Shown here: positions 1 to 6,751 of the stretch, in pieces | Layout: every line of letters begins with the position of its first letter | Numbering within the stretch: the first letter of the stretch is position 1 | NCBI GenBank assembly: GCA_020697375.1 | Contig: JAJFBJ010000057.1 | Coordinates: 1-19,006, forward strand | DNA length: 19,006 nucleotides | DNA from: Nitrospira sp. | Lineage (GTDB): Bacteria > Nitrospirota > Nitrospiria > Nitrospirales > Nitrospiraceae | Reading direction: 5' to 3' | Program-made: the position numbers and the translations under genes | The notes under the pieces: model-generated | Told to the model about the DNA's origin: nothing | What the model saw: the letters and a program-made list of their open reading frames with translations, nothing else | Database searches by the model: none

Positions 1-246
1 GGCCGTGCCGGCCGCGAGGAAGAAGCCGACGCCGATGCCCGCGACACCGCCCATCATCGTAAGGGCATAGAGCGGGATGCGGGGTAAGCCGGCCGTTTCA
101 ACGTCATGTAAGGGCAGCCCCGAGATGACCTCGATCCTGTCCGGCGACACTCCTGTTTGGCGCAGCTTCTCCATGAGCGGCTTGACCGACGCCGAGCGCT
201 CGAAGAGAGCGACGAGAGTCTTCCGGCTATTCGTGGCGGCCGCCAT
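1..246 (-). CDS. actD: ActD-like (DUF3341) subunit of alternative complex III, 3' part cut by window edge
   Basis: Only the first 82 codons are present; the gene runs off the left edge. The protein begins MAAATNSRKTLVALFERSAS and ends here in a glycine-rich hydrophobic stretch (about residues 60-82) that should be the first membrane helix. ActD subunits are membrane proteins with a small soluble N-terminal domain followed by two helices that pack beside ActC; this layout fits. The start at 246 lies inside the end of actC, a 20-base overlap, and an AAGGA ribosome site sits just upstream within actC, so translation is probably coupled. The N-terminal domain is divergent: I do not see the YTPFPVHG-like motif of classical ActD, so the name rests mainly on position after actC and on the general layout. 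Confidence 0.7.
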   Translation of the reverse strand, partial: MAAATNSRKTLVALFERSASVKPLMEKLRQTGVSPDRIEVISGLPLHDVETAGLPRIPLYALTMMGGVAGIGVGFFLAAGTA

Positions 247-1561
247 GCATCAATCCTTCTTTTTCCTCCCACACGGATATGATCGGCACGAACTTGACGG
301 CAAGGACATAGAGTAGAACGGCGAGCGCCAGAGACCCGACGATGATGGTGAGTTCGATCCAGGAAGGAAAATAGGCGCCCCAATTGAACGGCAGCCGGGG
401 ATAGGACAGGGGCGGAATCATGAGTAACACTCGCTCGATGTACATGCCGACATTGATCAGGACTCCGATGAGCATGACGCCCAGGGGCCAATGGCGGAAG
501 GCCGGGATGGTCAGCGTGACGAGCGGGATGACATAAATACAGCCCACCATGAACCAGAACGGGACCGCGAACGACCCGCTCAACAGCGAATCGACTACCC
601 ACATATGGTCCGGGATGTTGCCGTACCACACGGTGAGCAGTTCGGCGAAATACAGATAGGCCAGTCCGAGGGTCGTGACGAGCAGGAGCTTGCTCATCTT
701 GTCGAAATGTTCAGGGGTGATATAGTCCTCGAGGTGGTAAATCCTGCGCAAGACATACATGCCGACGGCCACCAGGCCCACGCCTGAGTGCACCGCTCCC
801 ACCACGAAATAGGGCGCAAAGATCGTCGAATGCCAGGCCGGGACGAGCGACACACCGAAATCCCATCCCACGATCGAATGGACCGACACCATGACCATCA
901 CGATCAGCGGCGTAATGATCCGCAAGGCGGTCTCCAATGCCGCCCATTGGCGCTGCGTCCCCTGCCATCCCAATGACATCGCCCGATAGAGCGGTTTTCG
1001 CCAGCCCCCGATCCGGTCGCGCATCAGCGCAAAATCAGGAATGAGCGGCAGGTAGAGGTAGATGGTACTGGCAGTGGCGTAGGTGAACACCGCCATCGCA
1101 TCCCACATGAGGGGCGAGCGGAAATTCGGCCAGATCTCACGTTGGTTGGGATAGGGAATCAGGTAATACCAGCGCCAGACGCGCCCCAGATGATAAAAAA
1201 CGAACAGTGTGGCAATCATCAGCGAGATGAAGGTCATCAGCTCCGCAATCCTGGTCACCGGCCGCCGCCATTCCGCCTTGGTCAGGCGGAGCACTCCCGA
1301 GATGAACGTGCCCGAATGGCTCGCTCCGACCCAAAAGATGAATGAGGCGATGTAGACTCCCCAAAACACGGGTGGATGGAGATTGGTCTGTCCGATGCCG
1401 GTCCGGAATTGATAGGACCAGGCTCCTGCGCCGGCAGCCACCAGACACAGCAGCGCGCCGACCAGGAGGAAATAGCTCCAATGGGTCGAGAGCAGGGGCG
1501 CCAAAAGATCGCGGTTGATCTTCGGTATCTGCGGTGGGTCAGCCGGCGGCGGTTTCGTCAT
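227..1561 (-). CDS. actC: NrfD/PsrC-family quinol-binding membrane subunit of alternative complex III
   Basis: The 444-residue protein has about ten hydrophobic helices and belongs to the NrfD/PsrC family, the subunit that oxidises quinol in the membrane and passes electrons to the iron-sulfur subunit. Features seen are FWVGASHSGTFISGVLRL (residues 76-93) and HLGRVWRWYYLIPYPNQ (124-140), both typical of ActC rather than of NrfD. His124 and Asp154 are 30 residues apart, the same spacing as the His/Asp pair assigned to the quinol site in ACIII structures; that correspondence is from memory. The start overlaps the stop of the iron-sulfur gene as ATGA, and the end overlaps the start of actD by 20 bases. 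Length is normal for ActC. A polysulfide-reductase type NrfD is less likely because of the neighbours. Confidence 0.9.
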   Translation of the reverse strand: MTKPPPADPPQIPKINRDLLAPLLSTHWSYFLLVGALLCLVAAGAGAWSYQFRTGIGQTNLHPPVFWGVYIASFIFWVGASHSGTFISGVLRLTKAEWRRPVTRIAELMTFISLMIATLFVFYHLGRVWRWYYLIPYPNQREIWPNFRSPLMWDAMAVFTYATASTIYLYLPLIPDFALMRDRIGGWRKPLYRAMSLGWQGTQRQWAALETALRIITPLIVMVMVSVHSIVGWDFGVSLVPAWHSTIFAPYFVVGAVHSGVGLVAVGMYVLRRIYHLEDYITPEHFDKMSKLLLVTTLGLAYLYFAELLTVWYGNIPDHMWVVDSLLSGSFAVPFWFMVGCIYVIPLVTLTIPAFRHWPLGVMLIGVLINVGMYIERVLLMIPPLSYPRLPFNWGAYFPSWIELTIIVGSLALAVLLYVLAVKFVPIISVWEEKEGLMHGGRHE

Positions 1562-2277
1562 GGCAACCGCTTCAGATACGTAATGGCCGGCTTCGTGCCC
1601 AGGTCTTCGAGGAGATGGAACCCCCGGTCACTGGTAGCCAGCTTCGCGACCCGGCTGGTCGGATCGTTGCGATCTCCGAAGACCAGCGCGGATGTCGGGC
1701 AGGATTGCACGCAGGCAGGCGTCACCTCGCCGTCACGCACGCGCCGGCCTTCCTTTTCGGCTTGCTCCTTGCCTTGCCTGATGCGCTGAACGCAGAACGT
1801 GCATTTTTCCATGATCCCGTTCTGGCGGACCGTGACGTCCGGATTCAGCTGTTCATCGAGAGGCGCGTCCCAATGGGGATCGAACCAGTTGAATTGCCTC
1901 ACCGTGTAGGGGCAATTGTTGCCGCAATAGCGCACGCCGATGCAGCGGTTATACACCTGGGCATTCAGCCCGTCGGGGGTGTGATAGGAGGCATAGACTG
2001 GACAGACCGGCTCGCAGGGGGCGTTTCCGCAATGTTGACAGAGCACCGGCATGAACCTCGCCTTGACGTCCGGATACTCGCCTTCCCAATAGCGTTCGAT
2101 ACGAATCCAGTTGATGGCCCTGCCTTCGGCCGCTTCCTGAGGGCCGGAGATACGGATATTGTTTTCCGCATGGCAGGCGACTACGCAGGCCTCGCAACCG
2201 GTACATCGATCGAGATCGACGACCATTTCCCATTTGTACGGACGAGCCTCCCGCGGCTCCTCTTCGTGATCGCTCAT
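1558..2277 (-). CDS. actB2: Iron-sulfur subunit of alternative complex III (separate ActB C-terminal domain)
   Basis: This 239-residue ferredoxin-type protein carries fifteen cluster cysteines in the usual order: C25/28/31/35, C80/83/88/92, C112/118/122 and C159/162/189/193. The third group reads CIGVRYCGNNC, with Val115 where a [4Fe-4S] group would have its second cysteine. Three [4Fe-4S] and one [3Fe-4S] cluster is the known content of ACIII ActB, so this substitution supports ACIII over a DMSO-reductase or NrfC type subunit. In well-studied ACIII this domain is fused to the molybdopterin-fold domain; here it is a separate gene 12 bases downstream. A clear GGGAGG ribosome site lies at 2282-2287. 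No signal peptide is visible, so it is probably exported as a complex with the twin-arginine partner encoded upstream. Confidence 0.9.
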   Translation of the reverse strand: MSDHEEEPREARPYKWEMVVDLDRCTGCEACVVACHAENNIRISGPQEAAEGRAINWIRIERYWEGEYPDVKARFMPVLCQHCGNAPCEPVCPVYASYHTPDGLNAQVYNRCIGVRYCGNNCPYTVRQFNWFDPHWDAPLDEQLNPDVTVRQNGIMEKCTFCVQRIRQGKEQAEKEGRRVRDGEVTPACVQSCPTSALVFGDRNDPTSRVAKLATSDRGFHLLEDLGTKPAITYLKRLP

Positions 2278-2289
2278 GGCGCCTCCCAG

Positions 2290-4491
2290 TCACGCGCTCG
2301 TGCGAGCCTTTCCGATCGTGAGTAATTCTCGTCCGGGATCCAGCGCGGCCGGCTCCAAGAGAATAGGCCGTCCCGGCATACCGGTTGCCTCGATCCGTAT
2401 TCTGGTTGCGGCGCTCGCCAGCGTTCCGGTTGGGCCATCGAAGAGGGGAGCGAGGATGGACATCGGATTGACGCCGCGCCGGCCGGCATAGCGGCCGTAG
2501 TCCCCATGGCCTTGCCCCATCGGCACCGCGATGACGTCCGGTCTGATCCCGGGATAGTACAGGGCCGGAACTTCGATGCTGCCATGCCGCGAGACGATGC
2601 GCATCATATCTCCCTGCTTGATCCCATTCGCCTGCGCGGTACGTGGATTGATCTCCGCCCAGGTTCCCCACATGGCGGTGGTCATGGCATCCGGCAGTTC
2701 CTGGAGCCAAGGCAGATGTGCTCCTCGCCCACGTCCGAGCGCCGGAGAAGGATAGGGAAGAAAATGCAGCGGCCATTCCCGCTCGTCGCCGTCGAACCGG
2801 GCCGGCTCATAGGTTGACGGCGGATGTGAGCCGGCCGCGGCGATGTCTGGCGCCGGCTGCCCCCACCAGCCGCCCTGTTGGACATGGCTCGCCCAGGCAT
2901 CCTCGAATTCCTTCTCTTCCCCCTGCCCTGGTCTATTCGACAGGAAGCTGCGCCAGCGGACCCGCAGTAACGTATGGAAGTCGTTCCAGGGAAATCCTTC
3001 CAGGCCCAGACGATTGGCCAATGCCAGCAGTGTATCGCCAAGGGCACTGCTGTCATGGAGGGGGCGGACCACCGGCTGGCTCAGGCTCACGGCCTGTACC
3101 GGAGAAGAGGCAGGCAGGACGTGATCACCCCATGATTCCAGCGGCGAATGGTCGGGCAGGATGAGGTCGGCGGACGAGGAGGAATCGTCCATGAAGGAGC
3201 TGAAGCTCGCGACGAAGTCCGCCTGTTCGAACAGGGGGCGCAACGGAACAGAGGGTGGAACCGCGTACAGAGGATTACTGCCATACAGCAACAGGACGGA
3301 TGGGCCTCGCTGCGCCAATTCCCCAAGCGAGCGTTCCGAGATCCATGGGACGGTCGGGTCTGCGGGGAATGTGGCCGGCCGATAAAAGCGAAGCCCCCCG
3401 GTTCGTCCTATCCCGCCGGTGATGACGTTGAGTCCTTGGATCGCCATCAAGGAATCCGTGGCATTGCTATGGGCGCAGGCGGCGCCTCCGCCGATGGCCA
3501 GCGGAGCGGCTGCGGCGCCGAACTCGCGCGCGGTGCGAACGATCAGGTCACGCGAAATGTCGGTCGCGGCCGCGATCCGGTCAAGTGGAATGGCGGCATA
3601 GACCTGTTCGTAGGATCGGCGTTGCGTCACGGAGAGCGATGACGGTCTTTCGGCCAAGAGGACCTGGCCGATGCCGATCGCGAGGAGTCCCTCTGTGCCA
3701 GGTCTGATAGGAATCCAATGGTCGGCATTGGCGCCGGTCAGAGAGAGCCGGGGTTCGATCTGTACGAAACGTCCACGCGTCGACGGCCGCCCCTGGCGCA
3801 TGTATCCGTAAGCGACGCCCAAGGACACGGGAGACAACCAGTCTTCAAGAAACGGCGCGCCGAAGGATAGCAGATAATCGCTATGGGCGAGGTCCACGTG
3901 CGGCCAAGTCTCTATGCCGAAGGCGGTATGGCAGGCCTCGCGAAGCGGAAGATCAGCGCCCGGTTCATAAAAAAACAATTCCCCGTCGACCGCGCGCAGA
4001 AAAGTCGATGCCAGCTCGGCCAACGTGCCGGAGAGCGGGCGGCTGATCATGACGACCCGACCCTTGGCGCTTCGGAGTCGTTCCGCGAGCTGATCCATGC
4101 CGGTCTCCCAAGACAGCGGCAGGAACGGGCCTTGATCCCGACGGCGCTCGCGGCCCAGTGGCGCGCGAATGCGATCCGGATGATAGAGACCCTGCAAAGA
4201 TGCCTGTCCCTTCGCGCAAAGTTTTCCCTGGTTGAGGGGATGGGCCGGATTGCCTTCTATTTTCTTGGCCCGGCCTTCCATGACACGAACGGCAATGCCA
4301 CAGCCGGCGTGACATTCATGGCAGGTCGAGGCATACCAATCGGCGACGCCCGGCACGATTTCATCATCCGGCAGGAGGTAGGGCACGAGGCGGTGTGTCT
4401 CACGTTCGCAGCCGGGTAACAGCGACCCGGCTGCCGCCAGTCCCAACGCCGTCATGAATGTCCGTCGTTTTAGATCCATGGATCGGTTCAC
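2290..4491 (-). CDS. actB1: Molybdopterin-oxidoreductase-fold subunit of alternative complex III (separate ActB N-terminal domain)
   Basis: The 733-residue protein begins with a twin-arginine signal (KRRTFM, residues 8-13) followed by a hydrophobic stretch and LLPGC, so it looks like a Tat-exported lipoprotein with Cys28 as the lipid site. Residues about 50-110 hold Cys57, Cys60, Cys64 and Cys92, the pattern of the N-terminal [4Fe-4S] site in molybdopterin oxidoreductases. The rest has the general fold of that family (for example GGGAACAHSNA near the middle). In studied ACIII this domain binds no molybdenum cofactor and is structural. I chose the GTG start at 4491 because it forms a GTGA overlap with the stop of the cytochrome gene; an ATG at 4479 (residue 5) also keeps the whole Tat signal. 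Catalytic reductase activity is not excluded by sequence alone. Confidence 0.87.
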   Translation of the reverse strand: MNRSMDLKRRTFMTALGLAAAGSLLPGCERETHRLVPYLLPDDEIVPGVADWYASTCHECHAGCGIAVRVMEGRAKKIEGNPAHPLNQGKLCAKGQASLQGLYHPDRIRAPLGRERRRDQGPFLPLSWETGMDQLAERLRSAKGRVVMISRPLSGTLAELASTFLRAVDGELFFYEPGADLPLREACHTAFGIETWPHVDLAHSDYLLSFGAPFLEDWLSPVSLGVAYGYMRQGRPSTRGRFVQIEPRLSLTGANADHWIPIRPGTEGLLAIGIGQVLLAERPSSLSVTQRRSYEQVYAAIPLDRIAAATDISRDLIVRTAREFGAAAAPLAIGGGAACAHSNATDSLMAIQGLNVITGGIGRTGGLRFYRPATFPADPTVPWISERSLGELAQRGPSVLLLYGSNPLYAVPPSVPLRPLFEQADFVASFSSFMDDSSSSADLILPDHSPLESWGDHVLPASSPVQAVSLSQPVVRPLHDSSALGDTLLALANRLGLEGFPWNDFHTLLRVRWRSFLSNRPGQGEEKEFEDAWASHVQQGGWWGQPAPDIAAAGSHPPSTYEPARFDGDEREWPLHFLPYPSPALGRGRGAHLPWLQELPDAMTTAMWGTWAEINPRTAQANGIKQGDMMRIVSRHGSIEVPALYYPGIRPDVIAVPMGQGHGDYGRYAGRRGVNPMSILAPLFDGPTGTLASAATRIRIEATGMPGRPILLEPAALDPGRELLTIGKARTSA

Positions 4492-5006
4492 TTATGACAG
4501 GTTACACAATCGCGGGACGCAGAGCGTTCCTGATGGCAGGCCAGACACCATCCCATCTCATAGGTCGCAGCCCGGGGCGTGTAGGGCGTGGCATCGACAA
4601 GGCCATGGCAATTCACGCATTGCAAGCCATGGGCAAGATGGCGTTCATGCGTGAAATAGACGAAATCGGGAAGGCGTTGAAGGCGCACCCATGACAGCGG
4701 TTGCCGGCGTTCCCAATGATCGAGAAGCGTTTTCTGGCCGTCGCTTTCGGCATCAATATTTCGATGGCAGCCCATGCAGAGGTTCATGCTGGGAATGCCG
4801 GCTGTCGGCGATTGATGCGCGAAGCGGTGACAATAGAGGCAATCGATCGCCAACTTACCGGCGTGGAACTCATGGCTGAATGGGACGGGTTGCCGGTCCT
4901 GCTCGGCCAAATCTGCGCTTCCCTTCGAATAGAGGAAACCGACGCCGGCGGCCACAATGCCCGTCAGCAACAGGGTGACGGCGCTATGCCGCAGGACATG
5001 TCTCAT
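4488..5006 (-). CDS. actA: Pentaheme c-type cytochrome subunit of alternative complex III
   Basis: The 172-residue protein has one N-terminal hydrophobic segment (about residues 8-27), acting as signal or anchor, and five CxxCH heme sites at C56, C77, C130, C154 and C167. Histidines in FSHEFH, FTHERH and similar places can serve as distal heme ligands. A small membrane-anchored pentaheme cytochrome as first gene is the hallmark of ACIII, where ActA takes electrons from the iron-sulfur clusters and hands them to periplasmic cytochrome or an oxidase. It is the first gene of the operon and overlaps the next by four bases. No convincing ribosome site precedes the ATG at 5006; the region just upstream is T-rich on the coding strand. 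The hexaheme QrcA of sulfate reducers is a related alternative, but the heme number and the following actD argue for ACIII. Confidence 0.9.
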   Translation of the reverse strand: MRHVLRHSAVTLLLTGIVAAGVGFLYSKGSADLAEQDRQPVPFSHEFHAGKLAIDCLYCHRFAHQSPTAGIPSMNLCMGCHRNIDAESDGQKTLLDHWERRQPLSWVRLQRLPDFVYFTHERHLAHGLQCVNCHGLVDATPYTPRAATYEMGWCLACHQERSASRDCVTCHK

Positions 5007-5094
5007 GGAAGAGATGAAAAAAATGACTAAACGGCTCCGGCCTATCCGGCATCGCCGTCCGCTTCATCTATTCAGAAATCCAGGTCCTCTCCCA

Positions 5095-5148
5095 CTAGGG
5101 AAACCTCCTGATCGAGGTGCGGCATTTCAGGCTAGGGAAGACACTAGG
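5095..5148. promoter_or_regulatory. Cluster of three CTAGG boxes
   Basis: ACTAGGGAAA begins at 5094, GGCTAGGGAAG at 5130 and ACTAGGT at about 5142. The last two are spaced like a tandem site. A matching AGGCTAGGG is found upstream of the small CxxC gene (9446-9454) and an ACTAGGG on the minus strand upstream of the envelope cluster (17274-17280). A shared regulator site is an inference; no family is assigned. Confidence 0.3.
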
Positions 5149-5151
5149 TCT

Positions 5152-5163
5152 CCGGATATCCGG
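5152..5163. promoter_or_regulatory. 12-base palindrome CCGGATATCCGG
   Basis: The perfect palindrome is flanked by direct copies of GGTCTCC (5147-5153 and 5162-5168) and lies just before TAGAAT at 5171. Its place suggests an operator for the plus-strand gene beginning at 5319, but nothing identifies the protein that would bind. Confidence 0.3.
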
Positions 5164-5318
5164 TCTCCCATAGAATAGTTTCACCGTTGGGACCGCCTGT
5201 CTTTCAGGCATTCCAAGGCATTTCGTTGCGGCATCGGCGCGGGCCAACAGGCAGGCGGCCAGAGCCAGGCATCGGGTAAGAAACGAACTTCTCCCGCGTT
5301 CAGGAAAGGGATAGCGAA

Positions 5319-5975
5319 ATGAGAATAAGGCGGACAGCTATGGGGTGGATTCGGCGGGGGACACTCATTGCGGGCAGCCTCTTGATCATGATCGGGATGC
5401 TGATGGTGAGGACTGCCTCCGCGGAATGGTATGTCGCAGGACAGTTCGGCGCGAATTTCGCGGATCAACTGGATGACATTCGCGGAACCGGCAGCCTGAG
5501 CGGGTTTCGCGCTCCGGACTTCGACTTGAAGAATTCATTGGTATTCGGCGGGAAGGTCGGGGTCTATCCGGGCAATGGGTGGTTCGGCGTGGAACTGGAT
5601 GCCTTCCACAGCACGCCGCATATCAAGAACCTCGATGACGTGCCGGGCATTCATATGCGGGTCACGAATGTCGGGATCAACCTGTTGGCTCGCTACCCAG
5701 GGGTGACGTTCCAGCCCTATGTCGGCATCGGTACCGGCGCAGTGATCGCGCGGATCGATGATTCAGCGACCACGCAAGGAACTACGGATGTCTCATCCGG
5801 ATTGAATTTATTGACCGGCATCCGCGCTTTTATCACGCCGTACATGGCGGTATTCACGGAATACAAATATGTCCAATCCACATTCGAGTTCAGCAACGCC
5901 TTCGGGCAGGCAGGCGGGTTCAATGGCGATTACAACGCGCAGCATCTGGTGTTCGGGGTCTCCTATCATTTCTGA
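5319..5975 (+). CDS. Small outer-membrane beta-barrel protein
   Basis: The 218-residue product starts with a basic region and a long hydrophobic segment ending in TASA before EWYVAGQFG, a typical Sec signal peptide with cleavage near residue 36. The mature part alternates polar and hydrophobic residues, has many glycines and aromatics, and ends in GVSYHF; a terminal phenylalanine is the usual recognition signal for the outer-membrane insertion machinery. Length and pattern fit the eight-stranded OmpA/OmpW-like barrel group with an opening strand WYVAGQFGANF. The ATG at 5319 has a good AGGAAAGGG ribosome site at 5302-5310. A second in-frame ATG at residue 8 would leave a shorter signal. The next gene starts close to or inside its 3' end. 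Substrate or role cannot be told from sequence. Confidence 0.85.
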   Translation: MRIRRTAMGWIRRGTLIAGSLLIMIGMLMVRTASAEWYVAGQFGANFADQLDDIRGTGSLSGFRAPDFDLKNSLVFGGKVGVYPGNGWFGVELDAFHSTPHIKNLDDVPGIHMRVTNVGINLLARYPGVTFQPYVGIGTGAVIARIDDSATTQGTTDVSSGLNLLTGIRAFITPYMAVFTEYKYVQSTFEFSNAFGQAGGFNGDYNAQHLVFGVSYHF

Positions 5976-6723
5976 CAGGCTGCTGAAAAAACAGGTCAGC
6001 GAGCGAGCGGGATGGCGGAACGTTTTGGCGGCTGCCTGCATCGTGACGGCTGCCTTGCTGGCCGGCTGCGCGCAAAGCGCCCACCAGTCCGGCCGTGACC
6101 TGCTGGACAAGATTCTGCCCGATCAATTGCAACAGCAGGTGGATGAATCCCTGTCCTTTACGGAATTGAAATCCAATTCCGGCGCGCATCAGGGGAAGAC
6201 CGTCATGCTGAGCGGCATCGTGCTCAAGAGCAAGCGGGTCAAGGACCGCACCGAGATCGAAGTGCTCCAAATCCCGACCGGGTCCGGCGCCGCGCCGCCG
6301 CAGGATCGCGCCAGGTCCCAGGGGCGGTTCCTCGCTACGAAGAGCGGCGAATTTCTTGACCCGGCGGTGGTCGACGCGGGCACTCCTGTGACCATCGTGG
6401 GAGAAGTCGGGACCGCCGTGACGCGAGCTATGGACGACGGGGAGTATACCTATCCGGTCATCGAGGTCAAACACCTGGTGGACTGGGACGAAGTCAATCC
6501 ACAAATCCGATCCGCTCCCTACGCCTATCCGTACGGGAGGTCCATGTATGCCTATCCCTATTCTTATTGGGGGCCGTACGGAGGATACGGCGGCTGGTAT
6601 GGCGGTTATCCCTATTATGGCTACGGCTATCCTTTTTATGGTTCAGGCTTCGGTTTCGGCGGCGGATCTGGCGGTCCAAGCGGACCTCCACCTGCCTCGG
6701 CGCCGCCTCAGTTCCGAAAATGA
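5923..6723 (+). CDS. Slp-family outer-membrane lipoprotein with Gly/Tyr/Pro-rich tail
   Basis: The core (about residues 75-175) matches the Slp family in pattern: a GRFLA segment, EFLDPAVVDAG, TPVTIVGEVG and a YTYPVIEVKHLVDW end. A hydrophobic stretch ending LLAGC supplies a lipobox, so the mature protein is an outer-membrane lipoprotein. Slp proteins are linked to stationary-phase and acid stress in enterobacteria; no function is proven for this branch. The last 70 residues are very rich in Tyr, Gly and Pro and probably disordered or surface-interacting. The start is uncertain: in this frame the only usual codons near the signal are ATG at 5923, which overlaps the barrel gene by 53 bases and gives a long n-region with Cys49 as lipid site, and TTG at 6025, which would leave the signal without positive charge. 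ATG at 5869 is also open but unlikely. Confidence 0.75.
   Translation: MAITTRSIWCSGSPIISDRLLKKQVSERAGWRNVLAAACIVTAALLAGCAQSAHQSGRDLLDKILPDQLQQQVDESLSFTELKSNSGAHQGKTVMLSGIVLKSKRVKDRTEIEVLQIPTGSGAAPPQDRARSQGRFLATKSGEFLDPAVVDAGTPVTIVGEVGTAVTRAMDDGEYTYPVIEVKHLVDWDEVNPQIRSAPYAYPYGRSMYAYPYSYWGPYGGYGGWYGGYPYYGYGYPFYGSGFGFGGGSGGPSGPPPASAPPQFRK
5976..5991. repeat. End fragment of the dispersed intergenic repeat, directly after a stop codon
   Basis: CAGGCTGCTGAAAAAA follows the TGA of the barrel gene. It resembles the end of the larger element at 13424-13694, which read on the minus strand begins AGCAGGCTGCGGGAAAA at the stop codon of the YihY gene. The shared CAGGCTGC...AAAA at the same place relative to a stop suggests a truncated copy. 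Short length keeps confidence low. Confidence 0.4.
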
Positions 6724-6751
6724 GGCTGGTGATTAATCGGCCGGGAGACGT

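Larger units (their letters stand above)
5007..5318. other. Divergent intergenic region between the ACIII operon and the outer-membrane protein gene
   Basis: This 312-base region must contain promoters for both directions. I see three CTAGG boxes, a 12-base palindrome at 5152-5163, a TAGAAT sequence at 5171-5176 that resembles a -10 box for the plus strand without a good -35 partner, and a short hairpin at 5195-5209 (GCCTG and CAGGC around a 5-base loop) in the presumed leader. No gene, tRNA or riboswitch is recognisable. Confidence 0.6.

Noticed and set aside
1534..2325. 263-codon open frame on the plus strand opposite the iron-sulfur subunit gene
   Set aside because: It is the complement of a gene with fifteen ordered cysteines and a clear ribosome site; its own residues show no family pattern. 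High GC makes long opposite frames common here.
2290..4491. Nitrite oxidoreductase or other catalytic molybdenum enzyme
   Set aside because: The protein is too short for NxrA, and the pentaheme cytochrome, ActC-type NrfD protein and ActD-like gene fit ACIII. A catalytic role is not fully excluded.
5920..6504. 194-codon open frame on the minus strand opposite the Slp lipoprotein
   Set aside because: The plus strand has a lipobox and a Slp domain; the minus frame has neither start signal nor pattern.
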